64,000 nt of DNA from Nocardia arthritidis. GTDB taxonomy: Bacteria; Actinomycetota; Actinomycetes; Mycobacteriales; Mycobacteriaceae. Below, one piece after another: positions 8,718 to 16,892 of the stretch. The notes beneath the pieces were generated by a model that ran no database searches, was not told the origin of the DNA, and saw nothing but the letters and a program-made list of their open reading frames with translations. The position numbers and the translations under genes were made by a program. Position 1 is the stretch's first letter; every line of letters starts with the position of its first letter. The stretch lies in the NCBI RefSeq assembly GCF_011801145.1, contig NZ_CP046172.1, positions 9,238,001 through 9,302,000 of the forward strand, written 5' to 3'.

Positions 8718-9035
8718 TCAACTCCCTCGGTAGGTGGAGAACGCGAAGGGCGAAAGCAGCAGCGGCACGTGATAATGCCGCTCGTCGCCGACGGTGAACG
8801 AAATCGAAACCTCGGGATAGAAGGTCTCGATACCGTGTTCCGCGAAATATCCGCCGGTGTCGAACACCAGCCGGTACGCACCCGGCGGCAGATCGGCGGC
8901 CAGCGCGCCGATCCGGCCATCCGCGTCGGTGATGGCCGAACTCAATTGCCGCGCACCGTGATACACCGATACCGAGATTCCGGCCGCGGGCGTGCCGCGC
9001 ATGGCGTCCAGCACGTGCGTGCTCAATGTGCTCAT
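8718..9035 (-). CDS. 5-Hydroxyisourate hydrolase (transthyretin-like)
   Basis: A complete 105-residue HIU hydrolase. The active-site residues His7 (STHVLD), Arg41 (DGRIG) and His89 (HYHVPLLLSPF) are present, and the protein ends in the diagnostic YRGS. It hydrolyses 5-hydroxyisourate to OHCU. It is the first gene of the operon with uricase and the 8-oxoguanine deaminase-like gene. No OHCU decarboxylase gene is seen in the window. Confidence 0.93.
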   Translation of the reverse strand: MSTLSTHVLDAMRGTPAAGISVSVYHGARQLSSAITDADGRIGALAADLPPGAYRLVFDTGGYFAEHGIETFYPEVSISFTVGDERHYHVPLLLSPFAFSTYRGS

Positions 9036-9352
9036 CCGAGCGGTCGAATTCGCTCGGTCGTCGCCGATTCCCTACGCATGAACCGCCTTTCGGTCGGTGG
9101 ATCGTCGAGCACCCGGATTCCCGGTCGCGGCCGAAGTCCGGCTGCCTGCGCAGACCGAGTTTCCCGCGGCGCGCGCAGCAAACACGTCGGCATCGGCGCG
9201 TCGAACCGATGCCACCGATCCAGCATCGAGTACCGCATGCACGCTCGCCACCCGAACAAGCAAGATCACGTTCGGCGTGTCGCGACCGGCCGGAGGAGTT
9301 CCTAACATATTTCGGACACCCACCGGCAACCCGGACCGGCTACCGTCTACCC
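9036..9352. promoter_or_regulatory. 317-bp divergent promoter region
   Basis: It separates the uricase operon (minus) from the molybdenum cofactor genes (plus). No convincing coding frame was found. It must hold both promoters; CTAACATATTT near 9301-9311 is the only AT-rich patch near the plus-strand start and could be its -10 region. Confidence 0.5.
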
Positions 9353-9952
9353 ATGGCTGCACTCGACAGCACACCAACCCCTCCCAGCTGCGCGGGCATC
9401 GTGCTCGCCGCGGGCGCGGGCACCCGCTACGGCATGCCGAAGGCACTCGCGGAAAACGGCGCCTGGCTGCGTGCCGCGGTGACGGCGCTGCGCGACGGCG
9501 GCTGCGATCCGGTGATCGTGGTGCTCGGCGCGACGGGGCCGTCACCGGACGCGGTCGCGCTGCCGGCCGGCGCCCGCGCGGTGTGGGCCGCCGACTGGGC
9601 CACCGGGATGGGCGCCTCGCTGCGCGCCGGCTTGCGCGCGGCCGCCGAATCCGGCGTGCGTTACGTCGCGATCATGCCGGTGGATACCCCGGACGTCGGC
9701 GCGGACGTGGTCGCCAGAGTGCGCGCCGCCGCCTTCACTTCGCCAACAGGCTTGGCGCGCGCTGTGTTCCACGACACACCTGGACACCCCGTCGTTATCG
9801 AGCAAAACCATTGGAACGCGGTTTTCTCGACGGCGGAAGGAGATTCCGGTGCGCGCACCTATTTATCCGGTAACAACGATATGGTGTGCGTCACGTGCGA
9901 CGACTTGGCGACAGGCAGCGATCGTGACTACCCGGCCGGCGCCGCACGCTGA
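9353..9952 (+). CDS. MobA-like nucleotidyltransferase (molybdenum cofactor cytidylyltransferase type)
   Basis: A 199-residue protein starting at ATG. The nucleotide-binding signature LAAGAGTRYGMPKAL is near residues 18-32, and MPVDTPDVG gives the metal-binding Asp of the family. Such proteins (MocA) attach CMP to molybdopterin for xanthine dehydrogenase-type enzymes. The gene lies 15 bp before xdhC, and its neighbours include the only molybdenum hydroxylase in the window, so a role in maturing that enzyme is likely. Confidence 0.8.
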   Translation: MAALDSTPTPPSCAGIVLAAGAGTRYGMPKALAENGAWLRAAVTALRDGGCDPVIVVLGATGPSPDAVALPAGARAVWAADWATGMGASLRAGLRAAAESGVRYVAIMPVDTPDVGADVVARVRAAAFTSPTGLARAVFHDTPGHPVVIEQNHWNAVFSTAEGDSGARTYLSGNNDMVCVTCDDLATGSDRDYPAGAAR

Positions 9953-9967
9953 TCGGAGCGAAAACTG

Positions 9968-11005
9968 ATGCGGGACATCGTCGACGACCTACTCCGGCTG
10001 TGGCATTCCGGCCGGACCGGTGGCCTGGCCACCATTGTGCGGACCGTAGGAACCGACACGTTTCCGGTTGGCTCGGCCATGCTCGTCGGGCCGGAGGGTC
10101 AGGCATACGGCACCATCGGCGGTGGCCCGCTGGAGGAAACCGTCTACGAGGCGGCATTTCAGGCCGCCCGAATCGGCCATCGCGGATTGCAGCGGTACGC
10201 GGTGGCCACCGGCCGGGAGACGAGTTCGCTCGGCGACGGCACGGTCGATATCTTCACCGAGCCGTTCTCCCGCCGCGACTTTCCCGAATTCCCGACGGTG
10301 GCCGCGGAAATCGCGGCGCACCGGCGGATCACCGTATTCACCGTCGTGTGGAATGCCGATCCCGATGTGATCGGCCAGCACCTGATCACCGACAAGCGGC
10401 ACGGCACCGAACTCATCGCGCTGCCCGAATCGGATGTCTTCGTCGCCTCGTTCGCACCGCCGCCGCGGCTGATCATCTTCGGCGCCAACGCATTCGCCGC
10501 CGCGCTCACCACCCAGGCGCGGCTCATCGGCTACCGGGTCACCATCTGCGACGCCCGGCCCGACTTCGCGTCGTCGAGCGCGTTTCCGGGTGCCGAGGTG
10601 GTGACCGACTGGCCGCACCGCTATCTGAACTCCCTATCGGCTGCCGGTGAAATCGATTCCAGCACAGCCATTGTCGTGCTCGCACACGATCCCAAGTTCG
10701 AGATCCCGCTGCTGACCATCGCGCTCCGACTACCCGAGCTGGGTTATCTTGCCGCACAAGGTGATTCGATAACCCACGGCAGAAGGATGGAAGATCTGCG
10801 GGCGGGCGGCTTCGACGAGGCGACGCTGGCCCGCCTGCACTCCCCCGCCGGACTCGATCTCGGCGCGCGCACCCCGGCCGAGGTCGCGGTCTCGATCATC
10901 GGCGAACTGCTCGCCGCCCGCTCGGGACGCACCGGACGCGCCAGATCCGCCCCACAGCCCCCGCCCGCCACAATCGCGAAAGCCCCAGCGCGAATGGGGC
11001 TTTGA
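9968..11005 (+). CDS. xdhC: XdhC/CoxI-family molybdenum cofactor insertion factor
   Basis: A 345-residue protein with the N-terminal XdhC domain (TVGTDTFPVGSAMLV, then GTIGGGPLEE) and a C-terminal Rossmann domain (LIIFGANAFAAALTTQARLIGYRVTICD). XdhC binds and protects the sulfurated cofactor and delivers it to xanthine dehydrogenase. GGAG precedes the ATG at a usual distance. It is co-transcribed with the MobA-like gene. The last codons lie in a terminator hairpin. Confidence 0.87.
   Translation: MRDIVDDLLRLWHSGRTGGLATIVRTVGTDTFPVGSAMLVGPEGQAYGTIGGGPLEETVYEAAFQAARIGHRGLQRYAVATGRETSSLGDGTVDIFTEPFSRRDFPEFPTVAAEIAAHRRITVFTVVWNADPDVIGQHLITDKRHGTELIALPESDVFVASFAPPPRLIIFGANAFAAALTTQARLIGYRVTICDARPDFASSSAFPGAEVVTDWPHRYLNSLSAAGEIDSSTAIVVLAHDPKFEIPLLTIALRLPELGYLAAQGDSITHGRRMEDLRAGGFDEATLARLHSPAGLDLGARTPAEVAVSIIGELLAARSGRTGRARSAPQPPPATIAKAPARMGL
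10979..11003. terminator. Hairpin terminator between convergent xdhC and ABC operon
   Basis: AAAGCCCCA and its complement TGGGGCTTT form a 9-bp stem with a 7-nt loop. It overlaps the last codons of xdhC and sits just before the tail of the minus-strand substrate-binding protein gene, so it can act in both directions. Confidence 0.65.
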
Positions 11006-11017
11006 CGAATCCGTCGG

Positions 11018-12106
11018 CTACTTCAATTCCGGATGCTCGGCGAACAGCTCGCGCAGGACCGACAGATCGAAGAGCTTGTCGGCCTTGATATCGATCTTGG
11101 CACTCTTCAGGGCGGCGACATTCTGCTCGATCAACTGATCGGTCATGGTGAACAGCCCGTTCGCCTTGGTCTCCGCCGAGGCGACCAGACCGTTCTGCGC
11201 CGCGGCCTCCTTCGTCTGCTCGGCCAGATCCAGTTTCTGATCCTTGCCGTACACCTCGACCGCGAGCCGGGCGGCCTCGGCCGAATCGGCTACCGCATCC
11301 TTCCAACCCTTGATCTCCGCGATCAGGAAGGCCTTGAGCTTGTCGCGCTCCTTGTCGATGGTGGACTGCTTCACCGTCAGCGTCTCCGCGACCAGCGGCA
11401 GGTTGTAGTCCGCGAAGAGGAAGTTGGTGTTCTCGAATCCCTTGGCCGTCAACGTAATCGGTTCGTTGGTCACATAACTGACCCAGCCGTCGACCTCGCC
11501 GTTGGCCAGCGGGCTCGGATCGAATTGCGCGGGCACGATGGTGACATCGCCCGGTTTCATCCCGTTGGCGGTGAGCAGCGCGTTGAAGATCAGCTGGTTG
11601 CTGTCCTGCACACCGATCTTGCGGCCCTTCATATCCTGCGGATTCTTGATCGGCTTGGCGGCGGAACTGACGATGCAGAAAGGGTTCTTCTGGTAGGTGG
11701 TGCCGATGATCTTGGCGGGCAGGCCCTCCAGCACCGCGGGCGCGGTGGTCTGCGGGGCGGACATGCCGATCCAGATCTTGCCGGTATCCAGGCCCGCCTC
11801 CACCGAGGTGCTCGCCGCGCCGCCCGCGATGAGATTCACCGAACCGAATCCGGCGTCCTTGTAGTAGCCCTTGGAGTCGGCGAAATATTCGCCGGCGAAT
11901 TCGATGTTCTTCAGCCAGGACAGCTGCACCGCGACGGTGCCGTATTTGGATCCGTCCGCGGACGAGCCGCTCGACGATCCGCCGGAACCACCGCACGCGG
12001 CGAGCAGTCCACTGCCGCCGAGCGCGGCGCCGGTCAGCGCGGAATAACGAAGAAAGGCTCGGCGGTCCAGGTTCGGCCCGAACGAAGAGCGTTGCACGGG
12101 TGTCAT
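11018..12106 (-). CDS. ABC transporter substrate-binding lipoprotein, NitT/TauT (NMT1-like) family
   Basis: A 362-residue exported protein. The N-terminus has a twin-arginine motif (DRRAFLRYSAL) followed by a hydrophobic stretch and the lipobox LLAAC, so it is probably a Tat-exported lipoprotein. The mature part shows the NMT1/SsuA-like pattern (VQLSWLKNIEFAGEY, then KIGVQDSNQL). It is last in the importer operon, 95 bp after the second permease. The ligand is unknown. Its place between two purine gene sets suggests a purine, allantoin or pyrimidine-like ligand; that is inference. Confidence 0.8.
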   Translation of the reverse strand: MTPVQRSSFGPNLDRRAFLRYSALTGAALGGSGLLAACGGSGGSSSGSSADGSKYGTVAVQLSWLKNIEFAGEYFADSKGYYKDAGFGSVNLIAGGAASTSVEAGLDTGKIWIGMSAPQTTAPAVLEGLPAKIIGTTYQKNPFCIVSSAAKPIKNPQDMKGRKIGVQDSNQLIFNALLTANGMKPGDVTIVPAQFDPSPLANGEVDGWVSYVTNEPITLTAKGFENTNFLFADYNLPLVAETLTVKQSTIDKERDKLKAFLIAEIKGWKDAVADSAEAARLAVEVYGKDQKLDLAEQTKEAAAQNGLVASAETKANGLFTMTDQLIEQNVAALKSAKIDIKADKLFDLSVLRELFAEHPELK

Positions 12107-12201
12107 GGGCCGAATCTAGGGGGATTTCGTTTCAAATTCTTTGCTTTCGAGTTCCGGATGTAAATTTCGCGCGAATCGGCCCGGGCCATCGGATGATCCC
12201 A

Positions 12202-12999
12202 TCAACGCCCGGCGTCCGGGCCGAAACGGGCCAGGACCAGGTTTTCCACCACGCCGACAATCGCGTACAGCACCACCGAGACCAGCGTGACGATGACGAT
12301 CGATGCCCACAGCCGGTTGTATTGGAAGGTGGGGATGGCCCGGATCAGGGTCGAACCCAAACCCGTTCCGCTGCCGAGCCATTCGCCGAGCAGGGCGCCG
12401 ATCAACGCACCCGGCACCGAGATTCGCGCCGCGGCGAATACCGAGGGCAGCGCGGCGGGCACCGCCACCATCCGCAGCCCGGTCCAGCGCGAACCGCCGT
12501 ATGCCGCAACGAGATCCAATGCCTGCCTCGGCGCGTTGCGCAGACCCGCCATGATCATCACCAGCGCCGGGAAGAATACGACGATCGCGGCGAGCACGGT
12601 GACGCCGACCAGCCCGCGCCCGAAGACGAGCACGATGATCGGCGAGAGCGCGACCAGCGGCACCGAACGCAGCAGCATGGCCACCGGCATGAAGGTCTGT
12701 TCGACCGCAGCGACCGAAACGAACAGCGCCGCGACGACGAGCGCGGCGAGCATGCCGACGCCGAAGCCGATCGCCGCGTCCCGCAGGGTGATCTGCAGAT
12801 CGTCCAGGATCGCCTGCCGCACCGTCGGGGCGCTGTCCGAACTCACCAGATACCGCCAGATATCGGCGGGCGTCTTGCCGACCCGCGGACCGACCTGCGG
12901 AAATGCCTTCAGGAAGACAATCCAGATGATCAGCATCAGCACCAGCGAGGTGAGCAGCGGGAACAGGAACAGCCCGATCCGCCGTAGCGCGTTCTTCAT
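12202..12999 (-). CDS. ABC transporter permease (NitT/TauT type), second
   Basis: A 265-residue membrane protein with about six hydrophobic segments and the BPD-type EAA loop around LDLVAAYGGSRWTGLRMVAVPAALPSVF, which contacts the ATPase. The ATG at 12999 is preferred because it overlaps the previous stop as ATGA and follows AGGAG. It pairs with the permease gene just upstream to form the membrane channel. Confidence 0.85.
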   Translation of the reverse strand: MKNALRRIGLFLFPLLTSLVLMLIIWIVFLKAFPQVGPRVGKTPADIWRYLVSSDSAPTVRQAILDDLQITLRDAAIGFGVGMLAALVVAALFVSVAAVEQTFMPVAMLLRSVPLVALSPIIVLVFGRGLVGVTVLAAIVVFFPALVMIMAGLRNAPRQALDLVAAYGGSRWTGLRMVAVPAALPSVFAAARISVPGALIGALLGEWLGSGTGLGSTLIRAIPTFQYNRLWASIVIVTLVSVVLYAIVGVVENLVLARFGPDAGR

Positions 13000-13742
13000 C
13001 GTGTCTCCTGTGCCGTCCACGGCGCGACGAGCCGGGCGGCAAGCGCGACGATCACGTAGCCGAGCCCGGCCAGCGCAGCCGCCGCCAAAGCCATTCCCCA
13101 GGTGCGCGGCACGTTGTACGCCGTCTGCGCCGCGGTCAGCGCGACGCCGATACCGCTGTCGACACCACCCAGATATTCGCCGATGATCGCGCCGAGCACC
13201 GCCGATGGCGCGGCAATCTTCAAGGCCGCGAAGGTATTCGGCAGCGCCGCGATCAACTGCACCCGGTACAGCCGCTGCCAGCGGCCGCCGCCGTACGCGC
13301 GCACCAGGTCCAGGCTGGTGGCATCGGCCGAGCGCAGACCGGTGACCGTGCCGACCATGGTGGTGAAGAAGCAGTACATCGCCGCCAGGAACACCGTCGG
13401 GGTGCGCCCGCCGAAGACCACCAGGATTATCGGCCCCAGCGCGAGCAGCGGCGTGCAGTAGCTCAGAATGGCCAGCTGAGTGGCCAGCGATTCGATCGGC
13501 GGGATCAGCATCACCAGGATCGCCAGCCCGATGGCCAGCGCATTACCCCATACGAAACCCTTCAGCGCGCCGAGCGCGGTGATCCGGAAATTCGGTCCGT
13601 ACAGGCCCCAACCGTCGGTGTACATGGTGTGCAGCACCTGCCACGGACTCGGGATGGTGCCGCCCGCGACGCCGAGCGCCGCGACGATCCACCAGATGGC
13701 GACCAAGCCGGCGATGCCGAGCGCTCCGCCGAGGCGTTTCAT
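12996..13742 (-). CDS. ABC transporter permease (NitT/TauT type), first
   Basis: A 248-residue membrane protein of the SsuC/TauC family. The coupling loop [28 protein letters not shown] is clearly related to that of the next permease, so the two look like paralogues forming a heterodimer. The start overlaps the ATPase stop as ATGA. Confidence 0.85.
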   Translation of the reverse strand: MKRLGGALGIAGLVAIWWIVAALGVAGGTIPSPWQVLHTMYTDGWGLYGPNFRITALGALKGFVWGNALAIGLAILVMLIPPIESLATQLAILSYCTPLLALGPIILVVFGGRTPTVFLAAMYCFFTTMVGTVTGLRSADATSLDLVRAYGGGRWQRLYRVQLIAALPNTFAALKIAAPSAVLGAIIGEYLGGVDSGIGVALTAAQTAYNVPRTWGMALAAAALAGLGYVIVALAARLVAPWTAQETR

Positions 13743-14584
13743 GACCGGCCGTCCTGATCCGTTGTGGCGCTGGGTGTTTCGGTGACCACACCGCCGGTGC
13801 CCGACTTGCCGAAGAGCAGCTCGGATAGATAATCGTGCAGTTTGTGGAATTCCGGGGTCCGCATCATCTCCGGTAGTCGCGGACGCGGCAGATCGATCTC
13901 CACCAGCTCCAGCACCCGGCCCGGCCGCGGGCTCATCACCGCGACCACGTCGGAGAGGAATACCGCCTCGGCGATGCCGTGCGTGACCATCAGTGTGGTG
14001 GCGGGCTTTTCGGTCCAGATGCGCAGCAGTTCCAGGTTCAGCCGCTGGCGGGTCATATCGTCCAGCGCGCCGAACGGCTCGTCGAGCAGCAGTACCGTCG
14101 GCTTCATCACCAACGCCCGCGCGATCGAAACCCGTTGGCGCATACCGCCGGACAGCTGCGCGGGCTTGGCCTTCTCGAAACCCTCCAACCCGACCAGCCG
14201 GATCAGGTCGGCGATCAACCCGGCATCCGTGCCCATCCCCGCCACCTGCAGCGGCAGCTTGATATTGGATTCGACTGTGCGCCAAGGCAATAGCGCCGAA
14301 TCCTGGAATGCGATACCGAGCTCGTGGTGTCCGCGCAGTTCGGCCGGGGTCTCGCCGTTGATCAATGCCTTACCCGAGGTCGGCGTCTCCAGACCGGCCA
14401 GGATGCGCAGCACGGTCGATTTGCCACAGCCGGACGGGCCGAGCAGCGAGAGGAACGCCCCCTGCTCGGTATGCAGGTCGACCGAATCCAGCGCCTGCAC
14501 CGTGCGCCTGCCGACCTTGAAGGTTTTGGTCAGCCCGCTGATGTGAATACCTGTCCCCCCGGCAGGGCTGCTTTCCGTACTCAT
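13739..14584 (-). CDS. ABC transporter ATP-binding protein (NitT/TauT, SsuB-like)
   Basis: A 281-residue ATPase with Walker [10 protein letters not shown] near 50-58, Q-loop in [15 protein letters not shown], signature LSGGMRQR, Walker [14 protein letters not shown] and switch His in MVTHGIAEA. It energises uptake through the two permeases. It is first in the importer operon; two TTGCGCGG elements lie just upstream, like one before the xanthine dehydrogenase operon. Confidence 0.9.
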   Translation of the reverse strand: MSTESSPAGGTGIHISGLTKTFKVGRRTVQALDSVDLHTEQGAFLSLLGPSGCGKSTVLRILAGLETPTSGKALINGETPAELRGHHELGIAFQDSALLPWRTVESNIKLPLQVAGMGTDAGLIADLIRLVGLEGFEKAKPAQLSGGMRQRVSIARALVMKPTVLLLDEPFGALDDMTRQRLNLELLRIWTEKPATTLMVTHGIAEAVFLSDVVAVMSPRPGRVLELVEIDLPRPRLPEMMRTPEFHKLHDYLSELLFGKSGTGGVVTETPSATTDQDGRS

Positions 14585-14608
14585 GCAGGCAACCCTAGAA
14601 GGGGTCGG

Positions 14609-14647
14609 TTGCGCGGATATTGCAAATCGCCATCCCAGATTGCGCGG
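14609..14647. promoter_or_regulatory. Two TTGCGCGG elements upstream of the importer operon
   Basis: TTGCGCGG occurs at 14609-14616 and 14640-14647, 31 bp apart (three helix turns), between the divergent ATPase and PnuC genes. The same 8-mer lies in the inverted repeat before the xdh operon. A shared regulator is possible, but an 8-mer of this composition can recur by chance in GC-rich DNA. Confidence 0.3.
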
Positions 14648-14690
14648 TCGTTACGTCGACGCCGATTTCCGCAGGCCGCGCCCCGGCCGG

Positions 14691-15425
14691 ATGAAACCGC
14701 CGCCGACTCCGGTTACACAACAGGTGAATCCTCTGGTCGCGCTGCTGGACGCCAAACTGCACATCGCGGGCTCGGAGATCCTCTGGCGCGAGATCATCGG
14801 CAATGCCTTCGGGGTGGCCTCGGCGGTCGGCGGGATGCGCAGGCGGGTGTGGGCGTGGCCGGTAGGCATCGCCGGGAACGCGCTGCTGTTCACCGTATTC
14901 CTCGGCGGCGTCTTCGATACGCCACAGCATCTGAATATGGCGGGGCAGGCCGGGCGGCAGCTGATGTTCATCGCGGTCAGCGTGTACGGCTGGTGGCAGT
15001 GGTACCGGCATGCGCGCATCGATACGGGACTGGAGCATCGCGGCGTCGACCCGCGCTGGGCCTCCATGCGCGAGCGATTGTTCCTTGTTGTCGCGATGCT
15101 CGCCGGGACCGCGCTGTTCGCTCAGCTATTCCAGGCGCTCGGATCATATGGGCCTTGGGCCGAAGCCTGGATCTTCACCGGATCGGTACTCGCCACCTAC
15201 GGTATGGCGCGCGGCTGGGCCGAATTCTGGTTGGTGTGGATCGCCGTCGACATCGTCGGAATTCCATTGCTGCTGAAAGCGGGTTATTACCCTTCCGCAA
15301 CACTGTATTTCGTGTACGCCGGGTTTGTGCTGTGGGGATTTGTCGTGTGGGCCAGGAACCTTCGTTTCCGGAACGTTCCAGGGCGGAACCCCAGCAACGT
15401 TCCAGAAACGGTGGCGGACAGGTGA
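14691..15425 (+). CDS. PnuC-family vitamin-precursor transporter
   Basis: A membrane protein of about 244 residues with seven or so hydrophobic segments. PnuC signatures include EIIGNAFGVASAVGGM, VWAWPVGIAGNALLF and the aromatic YGWWQWYRH segment. Family members carry nicotinamide riboside; actinobacterial relatives may carry riboflavin. Neither start has a clear ribosome site: ATG 14691 is used here, but GTG 14724 (MNPLVALLDA) matches the usual family N-terminus better. It is transcribed divergently from the importer operon. No riboswitch was recognised upstream. Confidence 0.82.
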   Translation: MKPPPTPVTQQVNPLVALLDAKLHIAGSEILWREIIGNAFGVASAVGGMRRRVWAWPVGIAGNALLFTVFLGGVFDTPQHLNMAGQAGRQLMFIAVSVYGWWQWYRHARIDTGLEHRGVDPRWASMRERLFLVVAMLAGTALFAQLFQALGSYGPWAEAWIFTGSVLATYGMARGWAEFWLVWIAVDIVGIPLLLKAGYYPSATLYFVYAGFVLWGFVVWARNLRFRNVPGRNPSNVPETVADR

Positions 15426-15540
15426 ATCGACGCGGTTGAGGGCCGTCGCCAACGGCTCGGCGTGTTGCATTTTGGCGTGTCGGCAAACCCGCGTGTAGCT
15501 TCCGTCATCGAAATATTGTTCGAACGAGTTAGGGGGAAGT

Positions 15541-16086
15541 ATGACCAATCAGGATCTAGCAGAACGCGTCGGTGCGCTGGAGAGCCGTGTAGAGGAGATG
15601 GGAGAGAAGTTGGAGCGCACGGCCGATATCTCCCGCGAGGCGCATAATGAAGCGATGGCCGCCAAGGATGCCCATCATCAGAACATCGCGTTGCTCAATG
15701 CGCTCCGGGTAACCCAAACCGAGCAGGGCTCGGTTCTGGCGGAACACACGAAAATGCTTAAAGAGCACCAAAAAACCCTGGACGAGCACACCGTGATCCT
15801 CGGTAAGCTCACGCTCGGTATGCACAAGATCGAAGCATTGCTACACAGCCAAGAAGAGCTGTTCGAGAAACAGGATGCGCGGCTCGACCGGCAGGAGGAG
15901 TTGTCGCGGACGACGAGCGGAAGACTCGACACGATCGATACCAGGCTCGAGGCAATCGATACAAGGTTCGAGGCAATCGATACAAGGTTCGAGGCAATCG
16001 ATAGCCGATTCGAGTCCATGGACTCCAGGTTCGACGTCATCGAAACGCTGATTCGCAAGCACTTCAACGATCCAGTAGAGAACTGA
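15541..16086 (+). CDS. Hypothetical coiled-coil protein with heptad repeats
   Basis: A 181-residue hydrophilic protein with no signal peptide, membrane segment or cysteine. Nearly its whole length reads as alpha-helical coiled coil (LAERVGALESRVEEMGEKLE at the start). Residues about 126-167 are tandem heptads of the form RLEAIDT / RFEAIDT / RFEAIDS / RFESMDS / RFDVIET. A strong GGGGGAAG ribosome site precedes the ATG. It stands alone and ends at a very strong terminator. I do not recognise a family; a scaffold or oligomerisation role is only a guess. Confidence 0.7.
   Translation: MTNQDLAERVGALESRVEEMGEKLERTADISREAHNEAMAAKDAHHQNIALLNALRVTQTEQGSVLAEHTKMLKEHQKTLDEHTVILGKLTLGMHKIEALLHSQEELFEKQDARLDRQEELSRTTSGRLDTIDTRLEAIDTRFEAIDTRFEAIDSRFESMDSRFDVIETLIRKHFNDPVEN
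15937..16041 (+). repeat. Five 21-bp tandem repeats inside the coiled-coil gene
   Basis: Five units starting at 15937, 15958, 15979, 16000 and 16021 encode successive heptads. Units two and three are identical at the DNA level (GATACAAGGTTCGAGGCAAT then C), and the outer ones diverge. Identity at silent positions points to recent copying by slippage, so repeat number may vary between strains. Confidence 0.85.
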
Positions 16087-16092
16087 TCGACG

Positions 16093-16125
16093 GAGTAGGG
16101 CGCGGGATCATCCCGCGCCCTACTC
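16093..16125. terminator. Strong bidirectional terminator overlapping a stop codon
   Basis: A perfect 15-bp stem (GAGTAGGGCGCGGGA and its complement) closes on a 3-nt loop. It lies between the convergent coiled-coil gene and TetR gene. The TetR stop codon TAG (16122-16120) is inside the stem. Confidence 0.85.
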
Positions 16126-16866
16126 TGTTGGTTCAGCCTCGACCGGTTGATCGGCGGCGGTGGAGAGCAGCTTGCTGAGCACGGTGCCCACCTGAGCGGT
16201 CCGGTCGAAGTGATAGCCGAGGTCGGCGGCGTGCCCCGCGTAGAGGTGCCAGACCGATGAAGTCAGCAGGCGGGCAATGGATTCCTGGTCGGGACGCGCG
16301 GAATCGTCGGGGGTGCTGAGGTATTGGGTGATCACGCCTTCGACCAGCCCCGCGACGCCGTACACCAGCGGGCGGTACCGCGTGACATCGATGGCGAGCA
16401 TCGATGTCCACGAGGAGAAGGTGTTCCACAGTGTTTCCGCGACATGCTGACGCCCGATCAGCGGGCTGGTCTCGTCGGCGGCGTGCCCGTGTACCAGTCC
16501 GGTCTGACCGAACCGGTACAGCCGAGGATGGTCCGCGGCCCAGCGCACCACCGTGCGCATCACCGCGAGGATGATCTCCTCGGAATTCTTGGCCGGATCG
16601 AGTACCAGCACCTCCTCGATCGCGGCCGTATACCGATCCAGAATGAACTCGCGGATTCGCGAATCCAGATCCTCCCGGTTCTCGAACTGCCGGTAGACCA
16701 CCGAGCGGGCCAGTCCCGCCCGCTCGGCGATCTGTTGAATCGAAACCTCGACGCCCGGATCGTTTTCCTCGAGCAGCTCCACCGCCGCCTCGAGGATGCG
16801 GGTCTGCCGCTCGGAATTGTGTTCCCGCCAGCGCTGACCGCCCCCGCGTCTGCGATGGGTACGCAT
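16120..16866 (-). CDS. TetR-family regulator (of the adjacent P450)
   Basis: A 248-residue regulator. The N-terminal helix-turn-helix reads RILEAAVELLEEN, then VSIQQIAERAGLARSVVYRQFENRED. The C-terminal ligand domain is of a type found beside lipid or steroid P450 genes, but no ligand can be read. It follows the P450 gene by 26 bp on the same strand, so the two probably share a transcript and the regulator may control its own operon through the palindrome at 18425-18441. Confidence 0.85.
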   Translation of the reverse strand: MRTHRRRGGGQRWREHNSERQTRILEAAVELLEENDPGVEVSIQQIAERAGLARSVVYRQFENREDLDSRIREFILDRYTAAIEEVLVLDPAKNSEEIILAVMRTVVRWAADHPRLYRFGQTGLVHGHAADETSPLIGRQHVAETLWNTFSSWTSMLAIDVTRYRPLVYGVAGLVEGVITQYLSTPDDSARPDQESIARLLTSSVWHLYAGHAADLGYHFDRTAQVGTVLSKLLSTAADQPVEAEPTE

Positions 16867-16892
16867 ATGGACGGGCGGCTTCACGGTCCCGA

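Noticed and set aside
15937..16041. Short regular repeats as a possible CRISPR or origin iteron array
   Set aside because: The units are contiguous without spacers, are exactly 21 bp and encode heptads in frame inside a gene.
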